Shown: in pieces, positions 17,608 to 26,699 of the stretch
How the letters are laid out: each line of letters starts with the position of its first letter
Numbering within the stretch: position 1 is the stretch's first letter
DNA from: Maribacter_C sp947494565
GTDB lineage: Bacteria; Bacteroidota; Bacteroidia; Flavobacteriales; Flavobacteriaceae
Assembly: GCF_047345415.1 (NCBI RefSeq)
Contig: NZ_JBLFEP010000002.1
Span: 1,003,558-1,067,557, forward strand
Direction of reading: 5' to 3'
DNA length: 64,000 nucleotides
The notes under the pieces: model-generated
The model's input: only the letters and a program-made list of their open reading frames with translations
The model's database searches: none
What the model was told of the DNA's origin: nothing
Made by a program: the position numbers and the translations under genes

Positions 17608-18729
17608 TTAGTTTTTCGGTCGAGCTATATAATAGCGATTAAGGCCGTCGGAATTCGCTTCTACAATATCAACAAATCCGTCACGGTTGACATCCGCAGT
17701 GATGATATCATATGTATGTAGCGTTTCTTCATTGAGTTGATGCGCCTTCCATTCTTTTCCTTTGGCGTTGTTGAAATATACCCAATTGGTACTTCCCGAA
17801 TTCGCGACAATGATATCCAAATCGGTATCCCCATCCAAATCGGCCAAAGCCAGTGCATAGCTATCCGATTCGGTTAGGTCGAAGATGACCGATTCTTCGT
17901 AGGACCCTGCCGTGGTTCCAAAATGAATTCGGTTCGGTTCTCCGATATTCGCGCTTACAATATCCAATACACCATCTTGGTCGATATCACCAACACCCAC
18001 GGAACGTGTTTGGTCATCGCCTGTACCATAGGGTATTTTGGACTCAAAACCCATCTTTCCGTCGTTGAGGTAGATGAAATTAGGTTGTCCATCCCGATTG
18101 GCCAAAACGAGGTCAAGATCTTGGTCCCCGTCCATGTCGGCGACTTCCACATCTATGGTGGAGTCCTTTGAAGTTCCAAAATTCATCGTTTCCATAAAGT
18201 TCCCATTTCCGTCATTTATGCAAATCTCATTGGCTCGCCCCCGATTGGTGATTAAGATATCGATAAAACCATCTTGATTAAGGTCGGCAAGTGTCAAATT
18301 TCTTGTTGGGGTATATGACTTCCCGAAAGTGCTATAATGAGAAAAGTTACCGTTCCCATCGTTTCGGAAAAGAGCATTCGGGGCCATATCATTACCCACG
18401 GCGATATCAAGATCTCCATCGTTATCGAAATCCCCCAGTTCGGTGGCATAGGTGGTCTCGCGTTGTGCTCCCAAGTTCATTTCCACCGTAAAAATTCCTT
18501 TGCCGTTATTCAGAAATATTCTGTTTTGGCCTGGCCAATGTCTACCATTCGCTACGAGAACATCGATATCCCCATCATCGTCTATATCACCTGTGGCCAC
18601 TGAGGCAGTGCGTTCTTGATAGGTGCCCAGAATACGACGGCCATTGGTTTCAAGTGTCATCTCCTGTGCCATGCAACAAGCGCATGTCATCGTAAGAAAA
18701 ACAACAAATTGTACTCGTGTGTTTTTCAA
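17608..18729 (-). CDS. FG-GAP/VCBS repeat protein (secreted beta-propeller)
   Basis: Secreted protein of 373 residues built from repeated DxDxDGDxDI segments (for example GDIDDDGDIDVLVANG, ADLNQDGFIDILITN). These are the calcium-binding loops of integrin-like FG-GAP/VCBS propellers, about seven copies from residue 40 to the end. The N-terminus is a signal peptide (MKNTRVQFVVFLTMTCACCM). There is no visible enzyme domain or T9SS tail. Such proteins usually bind ligands at the surface; the ligand is unknown. Confidence 0.88.
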   Translation of the reverse strand: MKNTRVQFVVFLTMTCACCMAQEMTLETNGRRILGTYQERTASVATGDIDDDGDIDVLVANGRHWPGQNRIFLNNGKGIFTVEMNLGAQRETTYATELGDFDNDGDLDIAVGNDMAPNALFRNDGNGNFSHYSTFGKSYTPTRNLTLADLNQDGFIDILITNRGRANEICINDGNGNFMETMNFGTSKDSTIDVEVADMDGDQDLDLVLANRDGQPNFIYLNDGKMGFESKIPYGTGDDQTRSVGVGDIDQDGVLDIVSANIGEPNRIHFGTTAGSYEESVIFDLTESDSYALALADLDGDTDLDIIVANSGSTNWVYFNNAKGKEWKAHQLNEETLHTYDIITADVNRDGFVDIVEANSDGLNRYYIARPKN

Positions 18730-18828
18730 GTGCGGTCTTTTTCAAGCTTTGGTTTCAAAGCTAGTTCTTTCTAAATATATGAAAAAAGGAGGTGGAAGTA
18801 TACAGTGGTCGCCTGTAAAGGTGTTTTT

Positions 18829-19416
18829 CTAAGAGTTCAAGCTGTTGAGAAACGATTTACGCATACGCCAGCTAAAAATGAGGCTACAAAAAATAAAGGC
18901 CCCCAAAGCCAAATAATGTCCCCAGAACGGTTCTGCTCCTTCAAAATCACCTTTGATACGGGCAATGTAGGTTATGATCATCACGAGGCTTACATAATAG
19001 AAATAGATCAATTGCCAGAAGTACTTCAAACGATGCAATTTGAAAGGGGCCATTACGATCATCACATAGGCCAAGGCTCCCCCGACCAATTTAACAGGCA
19101 CTACGGGTAGGGCATTCAGATACATGTTCATAGCCAAAAAAACGAAATGAATCAGGTGTACTGCAGCAAAAAGGGTGAGAAGATTGCGTAATTGAAGATT
19201 GGTCTTTAAAGGAGATGGAAACGACTTGGCATAGTTATAGAAGGCGCACAAAAATACTACAGCCGATAAGCGGCCAGAATAGCGGGCGGCATGCCTGAAT
19301 GTCTCTGTGTAATCTTGGTGGACAACATATGAAACCAATATTATCACGGCTTCGAGGACAACGCCCCAGAACAATAGTTTTTTCAATGAAGGGTTCATCT
19401 TTATATGCGGTTTCAT
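18829..19416 (-). CDS. Multi-pass membrane protein, possibly ferric-reductase-like
   Basis: Integral membrane protein of 195 residues with about six hydrophobic segments. Histidines sit in or near the second to fourth segments (FRHAARYSGRLSA; AAVHLIHFVF; PFKLHRLKYFW), which resembles the heme-binding helices of MsrQ/ferric reductase-like proteins. That resemblance is by eye only, and no partner reductase (MsrP) is encoded nearby. The first in-frame start (19416) and a Met seven codons later are both possible. Confidence 0.6.
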   Translation of the reverse strand: MKPHIKMNPSLKKLLFWGVVLEAVIILVSYVVHQDYTETFRHAARYSGRLSAVVFLCAFYNYAKSFPSPLKTNLQLRNLLTLFAAVHLIHFVFLAMNMYLNALPVVPVKLVGGALAYVMIVMAPFKLHRLKYFWQLIYFYYVSLVMIITYIARIKGDFEGAEPFWGHYLALGAFIFCSLIFSWRMRKSFLNSLNS

Positions 19417-19446
19417 AACGGTCGTTGTATTTACCTAAGATCGAAA

Positions 19447-20049
19447 TCAGTGCTTACCCAATTGCAAATCCGATTTCTCATAGCGTACAAATCCGTTCTT
19501 TGTTGGCAACTGTTTTTTTAATTGCCAGTACTTCTGCACATCTTTTACGGTCTTACCCTCATTATCCGCTAAAAAGTCACGGGTGTATTGTGCAAGCATA
19601 TTGTTGGCTGCTATGGTTCTTTTAAAGTTCGGGTCTTCTTTTCTCTTTTCCAATGCATACCACTTTTTGACCGCATCACCCAAATTTTTTCCCGCACTTG
19701 TTTTGACCCAATCCATGAAGTCACTGTGACATGTGAATTTACTCCCGATTTGGCTCTTCATGAACCGTCTAAAATTGGGTCCGAAAGAGACATTGTCCGT
19801 AATTATCGTTTCGGGGGTCAATTCAGAATTCACCCAATTGAATTTTGATACGGTTGGGTTTTTCTTTGGCTGGGGTTTGATTTTTCCCTCATTGTCCAAA
19901 GCGTACATGATTCGATCTCTCAAATCAAATTTGCGCCCATGAGAAGGTAAGTTCAGGAGTTTACAGATGGACACCATTTCTTCTTTGAGCCAATACCATT
20001 GGTTAAACTCCCGCCCTGATTTTATAGTTTCGATTTCCGGTCGTTGCAT
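19447..20049 (-). CDS. SAP / DUF6434 domain-containing protein
   Basis: Soluble basic protein of 200 residues. The first 50 residues look like a SAP-type helix-extended-helix motif (LKEEMVSICKLLNLPSHGRK with FDLRDRI), which in other proteins binds DNA. Residues 65-130 fit DUF6434 (FNWVNSELTPETIITDN; FMKSQIG; FMDWVKTSAGKNLGDA). The rest is a helical lysine-rich tail. The frame runs on upstream to 20148, but MQRPEIETIKS at 20049 is the natural start. Probably a nucleic-acid-binding protein; function unknown. Confidence 0.75.
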   Translation of the reverse strand: MQRPEIETIKSGREFNQWYWLKEEMVSICKLLNLPSHGRKFDLRDRIMYALDNEGKIKPQPKKNPTVSKFNWVNSELTPETIITDNVSFGPNFRRFMKSQIGSKFTCHSDFMDWVKTSAGKNLGDAVKKWYALEKRKEDPNFKRTIAANNMLAQYTRDFLADNEGKTVKDVQKYWQLKKQLPTKNGFVRYEKSDLQLGKH

Positions 20050-20399
20050 CGATTCATATTTGGTTGGTATAATTGCACCGCAACTCCGAATATACAACAG
20101 AATGAACATTTCTAGGGAGTTTTTAAGGTGGACGAGAGCAAAAAACACTCTTGCGATGGTCCGACAGTGGTAGGACCGTACTTAATGGACCCGTTTCAAA
20201 TAGCACGACGTGAGTTTGAAATCCATTTTGGTCGAAATTATATTCAGAGGTGCGAAAATGAAGTACTTGTCAAAATGTAAGGAGGCTGATTTCAGGCTAG
20301 TGTCACCCTAGGGCAAATGATTCTCATTTTGGTTTTTTGAGACTCTTTTTGAGAAAGTCGCGGTGATTTTATCTCTAATTTTCGGAAAAATACGTTGTT
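20050..20399. other. Intergenic gap with no convincing gene
   Basis: About 350 bp between divergent genes. A short inverted repeat (GGTCC...GGACC, about 20157-20176) is present, but there is no ORF with a start site and no clear promoter match. Nothing else seen. Confidence 0.5.
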
Positions 20400-20906
20400 A
20401 TGAATTATTTGAGATTAGTAGGTAGGTCCATGACATTGATTGTGTTGTGTATGGTCGTGTTCTCATGTTCTTCCAGTGAAAATGATGATGACACAGGAGA
20501 TGTTACAAATACGGCTGTTGAAGGCCGCTATTCGGGTACGATTGAAATCACACTTTCCGGGGATATGATATCCGTCCCGATTACGATGACGGTAAGTGAA
20601 AATTCGCCCACCAGATTTTCCGGAGATTTTTTTGAAACCGGCAATTTTGTACCCTGCTGTAGTACAAACCCGCAGGATGGAACGTTTACGTTCAATTTTG
20701 ATCCGGCGAGCATGACTATCGACAATTTTGTCATCCGAGTGGATTTCAATATCAATCCTGATATGCCCTGTACGGGCGTATACAGGGGTTCTGGACGAGT
20801 TGAGTTCGATGAAAGAAGTTCAATAGAGGCCGAGATGCTTTTTAATGATTGTAATGTTTCCGATACTACCGGAACAATTTCCCTCACTCGAATCGGTGGT
20901 TTGTGA
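20400..20906 (+). CDS. Hypothetical lipoprotein, lipocalin-like beta barrel
   Basis: Lipoprotein of 168 residues (VVFSCSSSEN, Cys23, followed by the acidic run ENDDD that resembles the Flavobacterium-type surface export signal). The rest is beta-rich: GRYSGTIEITLSG, strands around PITMTVSEN, a central CCST pair, and a matching C-terminal strand GTISLTRIGG. This is the look of a lipocalin-like or META-like domain. Cysteines near 80-81, 120 and 156 may form disulfides. No known family can be named with certainty. Confidence 0.65.
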   Translation: MNYLRLVGRSMTLIVLCMVVFSCSSSENDDDTGDVTNTAVEGRYSGTIEITLSGDMISVPITMTVSENSPTRFSGDFFETGNFVPCCSTNPQDGTFTFNFDPASMTIDNFVIRVDFNINPDMPCTGVYRGSGRVEFDERSSIEAEMLFNDCNVSDTTGTISLTRIGGL

Positions 20907-21039
20907 TGAATTGATACCAGTTAATGAGGTTAGTGGTTATAGCGGTCTTTTATTTTCTGTGCTTTTCTGAAACGGATGAAAATGGTAGTAAGTATTTGAT
21001 TGAATGCCACCATCAGCACCTTTTAAATTAGTTTAAACA

Positions 21040-21070
21040 AAAAAGACCGCATTGTAAATTGCGGCCTTTT
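21040..21070 (-). terminator. Intrinsic terminator
   Basis: Stem with CCGCA/TGCGG core flanked by A and T runs; good in both directions but placed for the DUF4890 gene stop at 21092. Confidence 0.7.
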
Positions 21071-21091
21071 CAAACTATTCATCCACCGGAA

Positions 21092-21544
21092 CTATTTCTT
21101 TTTACCGTGGCGATCACGACTTTTTCCGTTCTTGCCATTTCTGTGCCTGCTTTTTCGGTGTTGCATTTGTTGCCATTGGGTATACTGTTCTTCAGACAGT
21201 ATTTTTTTCATTTCCGCCTTTTGGGCAATTTGATGATCCAATCGGGCGTTGGCCATGGCATAACGTTCTTCGGATGTGGGCTTTTTAGCCTCCCCATCTT
21301 CTTTCGATGCTTTGCGTTCTTCCATTTTGGCTTTATGCATTTCGGCATTTTCCAATTGAATCACCTTGATCTGTTTCTGTTGCGCCTCGGTGAGGTCTAG
21401 AGCCAAGGTCATTTTCTTGGTTCGCAAGGTGGCCACTTGTTCCGGGGTCAAATCTTTCATGGCATCTCTATGGGTTCTTTCCCCTTTTTGGGCCGTTGCT
21501 GTGAATCCCGCAAGGAGCAGGATCATCATTACTGTTTTTTTCAT
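21092..21544 (-). CDS. DUF4890 / Spy-like periplasmic protein
   Basis: Secreted helical protein of 150 residues. Signal peptide (MKKTVMMILLLAGFTATAQ), then DLTPEQVATLRTKKMTLALDLTEAQQKQI and a later LSEEQYTQWQ segment. These are the paired LTxxQ helices seen in Spy/CpxP-like chaperones and in DUF4890. The C-terminus is strongly basic (RKSRHRNGKNGKSRDR). The start is placed at 21544; an upstream in-frame Met at 21571 would add nine residues before the signal. Role probably in envelope protein or metal stress, by family only. Confidence 0.8.
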   Translation of the reverse strand: MKKTVMMILLLAGFTATAQKGERTHRDAMKDLTPEQVATLRTKKMTLALDLTEAQQKQIKVIQLENAEMHKAKMEERKASKEDGEAKKPTSEERYAMANARLDHQIAQKAEMKKILSEEQYTQWQQMQHRKSRHRNGKNGKSRDRHGKKK

Positions 21545-21685
21545 CTGTATGGTTTTAAATGATTTCTGCAACTTTGACCCGAGTGTGCGCCATTGGTTTA
21601 ATCTGGGAAGAACAATTGTGATTTTTTTAACTGAACATTTTTATTTTCCGGTTCTCTTAGCAGGGTTTTCTGTTGTTTACAAAAG

Positions 21686-21724
21686 GAAAGTGGCATGAGT
21701 TTGGGGAAACTCATGCCGCTTTTT
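21686..21724 (-). terminator. Intrinsic terminator of small gene copy 1
   Basis: Perfect 11-bp stem GGCATGAGTTT / AAACTCATGCC with a GGGG loop (21692-21717), flanked by A-rich and T-rich arms. It follows the small gene that ends at 21794. Confidence 0.75.
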
Positions 21725-21793
21725 CAAGTAGGTGTTTTCAAGGTGAACACAATTTGGGTTTTGGAAAGCCCTTGAATGTGTTCAAAATATTTT

Positions 21794-21946
21794 CTAGTTC
21801 AACACGTCGTCGGTTGAAATCTGTTCTATTGTGTTTTCCACTAATTGGGTATTCTCGATCGTCTCGGTAGTATCAATACTGTAGTAGGTCATTACAGCTA
21901 ATACTAGACTTGAGAAATATAGGGCACTTTTTATTTTATGTGACAT
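21794..21946 (-). CDS. 50-residue membrane peptide, copy 1
   Basis: Small gene below usual ORF cut-offs: ATG at 21946, TAG at 21794-21796. The product starts MSHKIKSALYF, has one hydrophobic segment (about 8-22) and an acidic tail (ENTQLVENTIEQ, then STDD). It is 38/50 identical to the product of 26308-26460. The DNA upstream, including a promoter-like element, is also conserved between the two copies, and substitutions mostly keep the hydrophobic/acidic pattern. That is good evidence that both are real genes. Function unknown. Confidence 0.75.
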   Translation of the reverse strand: MSHKIKSALYFSSLVLAVMTYYSIDTTETIENTQLVENTIEQISTDDVLN

Positions 21947-21966
21947 GGTGATTTGGTTTTTAATTC

Positions 21967-21998
21967 TGAAGCTAATCTACTTCGGATTTGTGTTCAAA
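21967..21998 (-). promoter_or_regulatory. Promoter of small membrane peptide copy 1
   Basis: On the minus strand TTTG, 20 bases, then TAGCTTCA (close to TAnnTTTG). The same pair with the same spacing stands before copy 2. Confidence 0.55.
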
Positions 21999-22230
21999 AA
22001 AGCCGATTGTTGCGAAATGGGCCATTTCTGATGTCAAAATCACGTATGTTGTTGAATAGCGTTTTTTTTTACCGAACTTATTTTCCGTTCAACGATGCTT
22101 AGGGAAAATTACATTTTGACGACTCTCTGGTTCACCCTCGATTTTATTGTCAGAAATAGGACTATAGCCTACAAAAAGGGAATAAAACCTTTATCTCTTT
22201 TTTTGTTTCTTGATGAATTGGTCTAGAGGG

Positions 22231-25200
22231 CTAGTTCCTGACTATTTTATAAATTTTTAAGTCATTTGAAGTAGCGATGTTGAGTAGGTATACTCCCTTT
22301 GCCAATCCTGTCACGTTTATGGTGATCCTATTATCATTGACCTCGTACAACTTTGAAGAGACCCGTGTACCTCTCATGGCGAACATCGAAACGACCAACT
22401 CACTTTCAAGACCGCCTTCCAATTCAATGGTCAACTCATCACCTGCTACGGGGTTCGGGTAGACCGCTACTTCGGGAATCAAAAGAATGGTCTCTTCGTA
22501 GGGAGTGTCACAATCCCTGCCAGAGGTAACCGTTAACTCATTACTCGTAGCGGTTAAGGGAAGCCTGACCTCATTATCGGTAAACGTCTCCATTTGCCCA
22601 TTCAAGGTCACGGTGTAAGTGTCGCTTCCGGTTAGGGACAGGGTAAGCTCATTGGTGCTTAGGCTCAATTGCGTGGTCACGGAGAAGGCTTCGAGGGCTT
22701 CAACAGTAATATCAAAGCAGGCCACATAGCCTTCTTCACCATCCACTGTAATACAGACGGTGTATATTCCCGGATCCAAACCTTCAAAAAAGACCGACTC
22801 AGTAAAATCCTTTGAACGGCCAACATCATCTTTCGATAATGTGGCCTGATAGCGATAATCTTCAGCAACATCGATTTGAAGAGCACCCTTCCCGGGTTCA
22901 CAGTCTGAGCGTACCGTAAAGGTGTAATTGGTATCCGGAAGATCAAAAATTGTATCACATACATCACCGATGCCGTCGTTGTTGGCATCCGCTTGATCTG
23001 TATTGGCTACCAACGGGCAGTTGTCCACAATGTCTAAAATGGTATCATTATCGTCATCCGCGTCACAGGCATCACCAATACCGTCTCCGTCGGAATCCAA
23101 TTGATCGGTATTGAAGGTATTCGGACAATTGTCTTGGTCGTTCAAAATGCCATCACCGTCAAGATCATCGGCGACGCTGTCGCAACTGTCACCTATGCCA
23201 TCATTGTCTGCATCTGCCTGATTCGGATTTGCTATTAGCGGACAGTTGTCATCAATGTCCAAAATACCATCTTGATCATCGTCTTTGTCACAAACATCAC
23301 CTATGCCGTCGTTATCGGTATCCAATTGATCCGGGTTGTACAAAAGAGTACAATTATCCACAGCATCCAAAATGCCGTCGTTGTCATCGTCAGTGTCGCA
23401 ACTATCACCTAAATCATCTCCATCATTGTCTTCTTGATTTTCGTTGGCAGTATCAGGGCAGTTGTCCTCTGAATTAGCAATACCATCGCCATCCATATCG
23501 TTCGGGTCTTCACAAACATCTCCGATTCCGTCACCGTCAGAATCCGCTTGATCAGGGTTGCTGGTGAGCGGACAGTTGTCATCAACATCCAAAACACCAT
23601 CATTGTCATCATCTTCGTCACAGACATCGCCCATACTATCACCATCGGTATTCAATTGATCGGCATTACTGGTCAGCGGGCAGTTGTCTTCAACGTCCAA
23701 AACGCCATCATTGTCATCGTCGTCGTCATCGATTGGAGTGCCCTCGATTACAAAATCATCGATAACCACCCCTTCTTGGTTTACAAACTCGTCGGAGTGA
23801 AAAACAAAGCGAAACATAATATTGGGCTCATTTGACAAGTCGGTCTCGTTGGCGGCATTCGCTTCGAAATCATACCCATACTCTTGAAATTGAGATCGGG
23901 TACCGGTCCACTGTCCACCAGGACAGTTTTGGCAATCATTCGCACCTCCCGAACTCGCATTGGTCCGGTTACTGGTATACCAATTGGGTAGACTAGAGGT
24001 GTTCCCTAAATTGCTCCAGCTTCCCCCGGCGTCCAAAGAATATTGTACATAAAGAATATCAAAATTGATTTCAAGACTATAGGCCATCTGGAACTTTAGT
24101 ACCGGAGCTTGCATGGCCGAAAAGTCATAGCAATTGGTGACTAGGTAGCTCAGTTTTGATTCAGGATACGATCCCGACAAAACCGTTCCGTAGGCATTGG
24201 AGCCCGTATGAGCTGTATTTAATAGGGCGCCGTTGGGGGTGCCTCTTTCCCAAACGGAACCGGCACCGAAATTATCATAACTGATAAGGGCATCATTCGA
24301 TGTTTCGAAAGAATTGGTCTGCTCGGCAACTCCTGAAGTATTGGCGAAGAAATTCGTTACGATGGTATTATTGTTGGGCAGATCATCATTCGTTATTTCG
24401 GCAATGACTTCAATATTGGTTTCGCCCGAGGTACTTAATGTGATTTCGTCTAAGGTTAACGTGAGGGTTTCCTGTGGTGCTATCCCGTTCGAAAACGATT
24501 GTGTTTGTTGTGTTCCTTGATCAATACGGTAAAGGATATCAAAGTTGGAAATGGGGTTCAATCCGTTATTGATGAGGGTTATGGAGGGTGAGACACCTCC
24601 ACAAATCAAATCTCCTTCGTCGGGAGTCATGGAGAGTACTCTCAAATCGTTTTCCGGGGTTTGTACGGCATATTGTCCGGAGATGGAATACTTGCCAATG
24701 GAAGCATAGTCGGAATAGCCATTATCTACGGTACCGGAACCCACCCCTTGAATTTCTAGAAAATAAAGTCCAGCTGAGATATTCTCGGTTAGCGTGGCGC
24801 TCAACCCTGATGGATTACTCGAGGCCAGTTCACTGCCTGTTTCATCCAATAGGCGTACTTGAATGTCCAGATTTGGATGTACTTGATTGGGATTAAGGGT
24901 AAATGTAGCCTCTCCGGCTTGGGCCAGAAAAGAGAACAGGTCGATATCATCGCGATCATGGATAATCCCACTGTTCTGTGCCTCAACAATGGCACCCGAA
25001 CCGTCGGCTTCCAATTCTGTTGCGGTATTGGTCGTATTGCCATGATCATCGGGAATGAAACCAAAATTGTTTTGATTTCCGGCGATGATAAGCAAATCGT
25101 TTTGGTTGTTGGAGGCATTGCTGTATTCGCCAAGACTCCACTGTGCGACAGGTTTGCCCAAACTGAAACCCATAATCGGGGCCCAATTGCCATGCCCAGA

Positions 25201-26130
25201 ATAATATTCAGTGGATCCCCGGCCATCATGATTCAGGCCCATTGTATGCCCGATTTCGTGTGAACCGGTGTCTCCGGCCTGTTTTCCATTTCCAATATTG
25301 TATACCCAGCAAGGATCATCCGTATTCCAAGAGAAGGAATTGAGAAAGGCCACTCCTCCTGAACCAGGCTCGGCTGTGTCGGTAGGAGTAAAAATACACA
25401 TCATTCTTCTGTTCCTGGGTGTCGCATCAAACACGGATCTATCGGTAACGATATTCACGTCGAACGGACTAAAATCCTCGGCCATGATTTCCCAAGTAGC
25501 TACGATTTCGGCATCCGACAAGCCGGCGGCTTGGGCGTTTATGGTATTTCCATTATTCCAATTGGTGTTGCTCACGGTTTCCCCATCGAAATCCAAATAC
25601 ACTACTGCTGAGGCAGAGGGTCGACTTTGAAGGGTGAAGGGTGAGCTTTTACCTAAGGGGTTGGAGATCGTTGACGTTTTGGAGGCTGGTTTTCTGGCTT
25701 TTTCAAAGGCGATGCAGAGAATAGCATTGATATCGGTCTCTTCAATAAATACTTTTCTGTTCGGTCCGGTAAATAGGCGATAAGCCCTGCTCTCCTCTCT
25801 TTCTATAATATGCCCTTCAATCTTGCCATCGGCGTAATTGAACCCAAAAGAGCCGCTTTTTTTATCGTAAATGACACCTATATATGAGCTGGTCTCACCA
25901 ACGGTATTTTTGACATTGAGCTGTAGGTCAAGAGTTTCGGAATCAGATACGGCGATGGTCATCCGTTGCGGGTTCTTGGCAGAAACACTGGAGGCGGACA
26001 AGTCATTCATGAAAATAGAAGGATTATCTGCCACTGCTTTAGGGAAATCAATCTTGTTCTGGGCATGAACAAGAAAAATCGGGCCCAATAAAAGGGCAAA
26101 AAGCGAAAAACGCTTTGCAAATTCGGTCAT
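22231..26130 (-). CDS. Secreted metzincin protease with thrombospondin type 3 repeats and T9SS sorting domain
   Basis: Giant secreted protein of 1299 residues. Order: signal peptide; propeptide-like region; zinc metallopeptidase domain with the metzincin motif HEIGHTMGLNHD near residue 290 and a Met-turn WAPIMG shortly after; a PPC-like beta domain (about 375-490); a CARDB-like domain; a jelly-roll/MAM-like segment with a CQNCPGGQW loop; seven thrombospondin type 3 repeats (about 798-1053, each with a DNC and DxDGxGD loop binding calcium); a beta domain; and a C-terminal type IX secretion sorting domain (about 1220-1299, YPNPVAGD to YKIVRN). It should be exported to the surface or medium as a calcium-stabilised protease. 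Confidence 0.92.
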   Translation of the reverse strand: MTEFAKRFSLFALLLGPIFLVHAQNKIDFPKAVADNPSIFMNDLSASSVSAKNPQRMTIAVSDSETLDLQLNVKNTVGETSSYIGVIYDKKSGSFGFNYADGKIEGHIIEREESRAYRLFTGPNRKVFIEETDINAILCIAFEKARKPASKTSTISNPLGKSSPFTLQSRPSASAVVYLDFDGETVSNTNWNNGNTINAQAAGLSDAEIVATWEIMAEDFSPFDVNIVTDRSVFDATPRNRRMMCIFTPTDTAEPGSGGVAFLNSFSWNTDDPCWVYNIGNGKQAGDTGSHEIGHTMGLNHDGRGSTEYYSGHGNWAPIMGFSLGKPVAQWSLGEYSNASNNQNDLLIIAGNQNNFGFIPDDHGNTTNTATELEADGSGAIVEAQNSGIIHDRDDIDLFSFLAQAGEATFTLNPNQVHPNLDIQVRLLDETGSELASSNPSGLSATLTENISAGLYFLEIQGVGSGTVDNGYSDYASIGKYSISGQYAVQTPENDLRVLSMTPDEGDLICGGVSPSITLINNGLNPISNFDILYRIDQGTQQTQSFSNGIAPQETLTLTLDEITLSTSGETNIEVIAEITNDDLPNNNTIVTNFFANTSGVAEQTNSFETSNDALISYDNFGAGSVWERGTPNGALLNTAHTGSNAYGTVLSGSYPESKLSYLVTNCYDFSAMQAPVLKFQMAYSLEINFDILYVQYSLDAGGSWSNLGNTSSLPNWYTSNRTNASSGGANDCQNCPGGQWTGTRSQFQEYGYDFEANAANETDLSNEPNIMFRFVFHSDEFVNQEGVVIDDFVIEGTPIDDDDDDNDGVLDVEDNCPLTSNADQLNTDGDSMGDVCDEDDDNDGVLDVDDNCPLTSNPDQADSDGDGIGDVCEDPNDMDGDGIANSEDNCPDTANENQEDNDGDDLGDSCDTDDDNDGILDAVDNCTLLYNPDQLDTDNDGIGDVCDKDDDQDGILDIDDNCPLIANPNQADADNDGIGDSCDSVADDLDGDGILNDQDNCPNTFNTDQLDSDGDGIGDACDADDDNDTILDIVDNCPLVANTDQADANNDGIGDVCDTIFDLPDTNYTFTVRSDCEPGKGALQIDVAEDYRYQATLSKDDVGRSKDFTESVFFEGLDPGIYTVCITVDGEEGYVACFDITVEALEAFSVTTQLSLSTNELTLSLTGSDTYTVTLNGQMETFTDNEVRLPLTATSNELTVTSGRDCDTPYEETILLIPEVAVYPNPVAGDELTIELEGGLESELVVSMFAMRGTRVSSKLYEVNDNRITINVTGLAKGVYLLNIATSNDLKIYKIVRN

Positions 26131-26202
26131 GATAAGGGGTCGTTACCCTTCGTGAACGTCTATCAAGCCTTTTTATTTGATTTATTGGATGAACGGGAAA
26201 AG

Positions 26203-26232
26203 AAAAGGGCCCGAAATTCTTCGGGCCCTTTT
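26203..26232 (-). terminator. Intrinsic terminator of small gene copy 2
   Basis: Thirteen-base stem AAAAGGGCCCGAA / TTCGGGCCCTTTT with an ATTC loop, immediately after the small gene ending at 26308 and before the start of the protease gene. Confidence 0.85.
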
Positions 26233-26307
26233 TTGGGTAAGTAGGTGTTTGTTCTTGGAGAATACCAGAGCACCATAGGAAAATGCAATAGGTATTCAAA
26301 ATATCTT

Positions 26308-26460
26308 CTAGTTCAACGCATCGTCGGTCGATGGCTGTTCTATGGTGTTTTCCACTAATTGTCTGTTCTCGATTATGTCAGTAGTATTGGTACTATAGTA
26401 GGTTACAACGGCGAGTAATAGACTTGCGAAATACAGGGAACTTTTTACTTTATGTGACAT
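26308..26460 (-). CDS. 50-residue membrane peptide, copy 2
   Basis: ATG at 26460, TAG at 26308-26310. Product starts MSHKVKSSLYFASLLLAV, with the same single hydrophobic segment and acidic tail as copy 1 (QLVENTIEQ and STDD are identical). It has its own promoter (26481-26512) and terminator (26203-26232). It lies just upstream of the protease gene and reads in the same direction. Confidence 0.75.
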   Translation of the reverse strand: MSHKVKSSLYFASLLLAVVTYYSTNTTDIIENRQLVENTIEQPSTDDALN

Positions 26461-26480
26461 GGTGATTTGGTTTTTAATTC

Positions 26481-26512
26481 TGAAGCTAATCTAGTGCGTA
26501 TTCGGGTTCAAA
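26481..26512 (-). promoter_or_regulatory. Promoter of small membrane peptide copy 2
   Basis: TTTG, 20 bases, TAGCTTCA on the minus strand. Element and spacing are conserved from copy 1 although the spacer sequence has diverged. Confidence 0.55.
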
Positions 26513-26699
26513 AAAGCCGATTGTTGCGAAATGGTCCTTTTATGATGTCAAAATCGGGTATGTTGTGGAATAGCGCTTTTCTTTATCCGATTTATGTGTC
26601 CATACAACGATAGGTCGATAAAAAGACTATTTGTCGGGTCATTGATTTTGTGGTTAAGAATACGGTTTGAATAATAAGATCAATTATAAAGAAGAGTAG

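Larger units (their letters stand above)
21680..22115. repeat. Imperfect direct repeat, copy A
   Basis: About 330-400 bp that align with 26220-26620: the small gene, its promoter, and about 100 bp upstream (shared ATTCTGAAGCTAATCTA and AAAAAAGCCGATTGTTGCG blocks). The two copies flank the 22231-26130 gene in the same orientation. Confidence 0.7.
26220..26620. repeat. Imperfect direct repeat, copy B
   Basis: Partner of 21680-22115. The best-conserved stretch is the 5' part of the small gene and the 100 bp upstream of it. Confidence 0.7.

Noticed and set aside
22960..23740. Regular repeated DNA that at first suggested a CRISPR-like or satellite array
   Set aside because: It is the coding region of seven thrombospondin type 3 repeats; period and translation explain it.
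24434..24460. Another GTTAACC with a CATTAAG downstream on the minus strand
   Set aside because: It lies inside the metzincin coding sequence, and the spacer is 13 bases, not 15-16. Probably chance.
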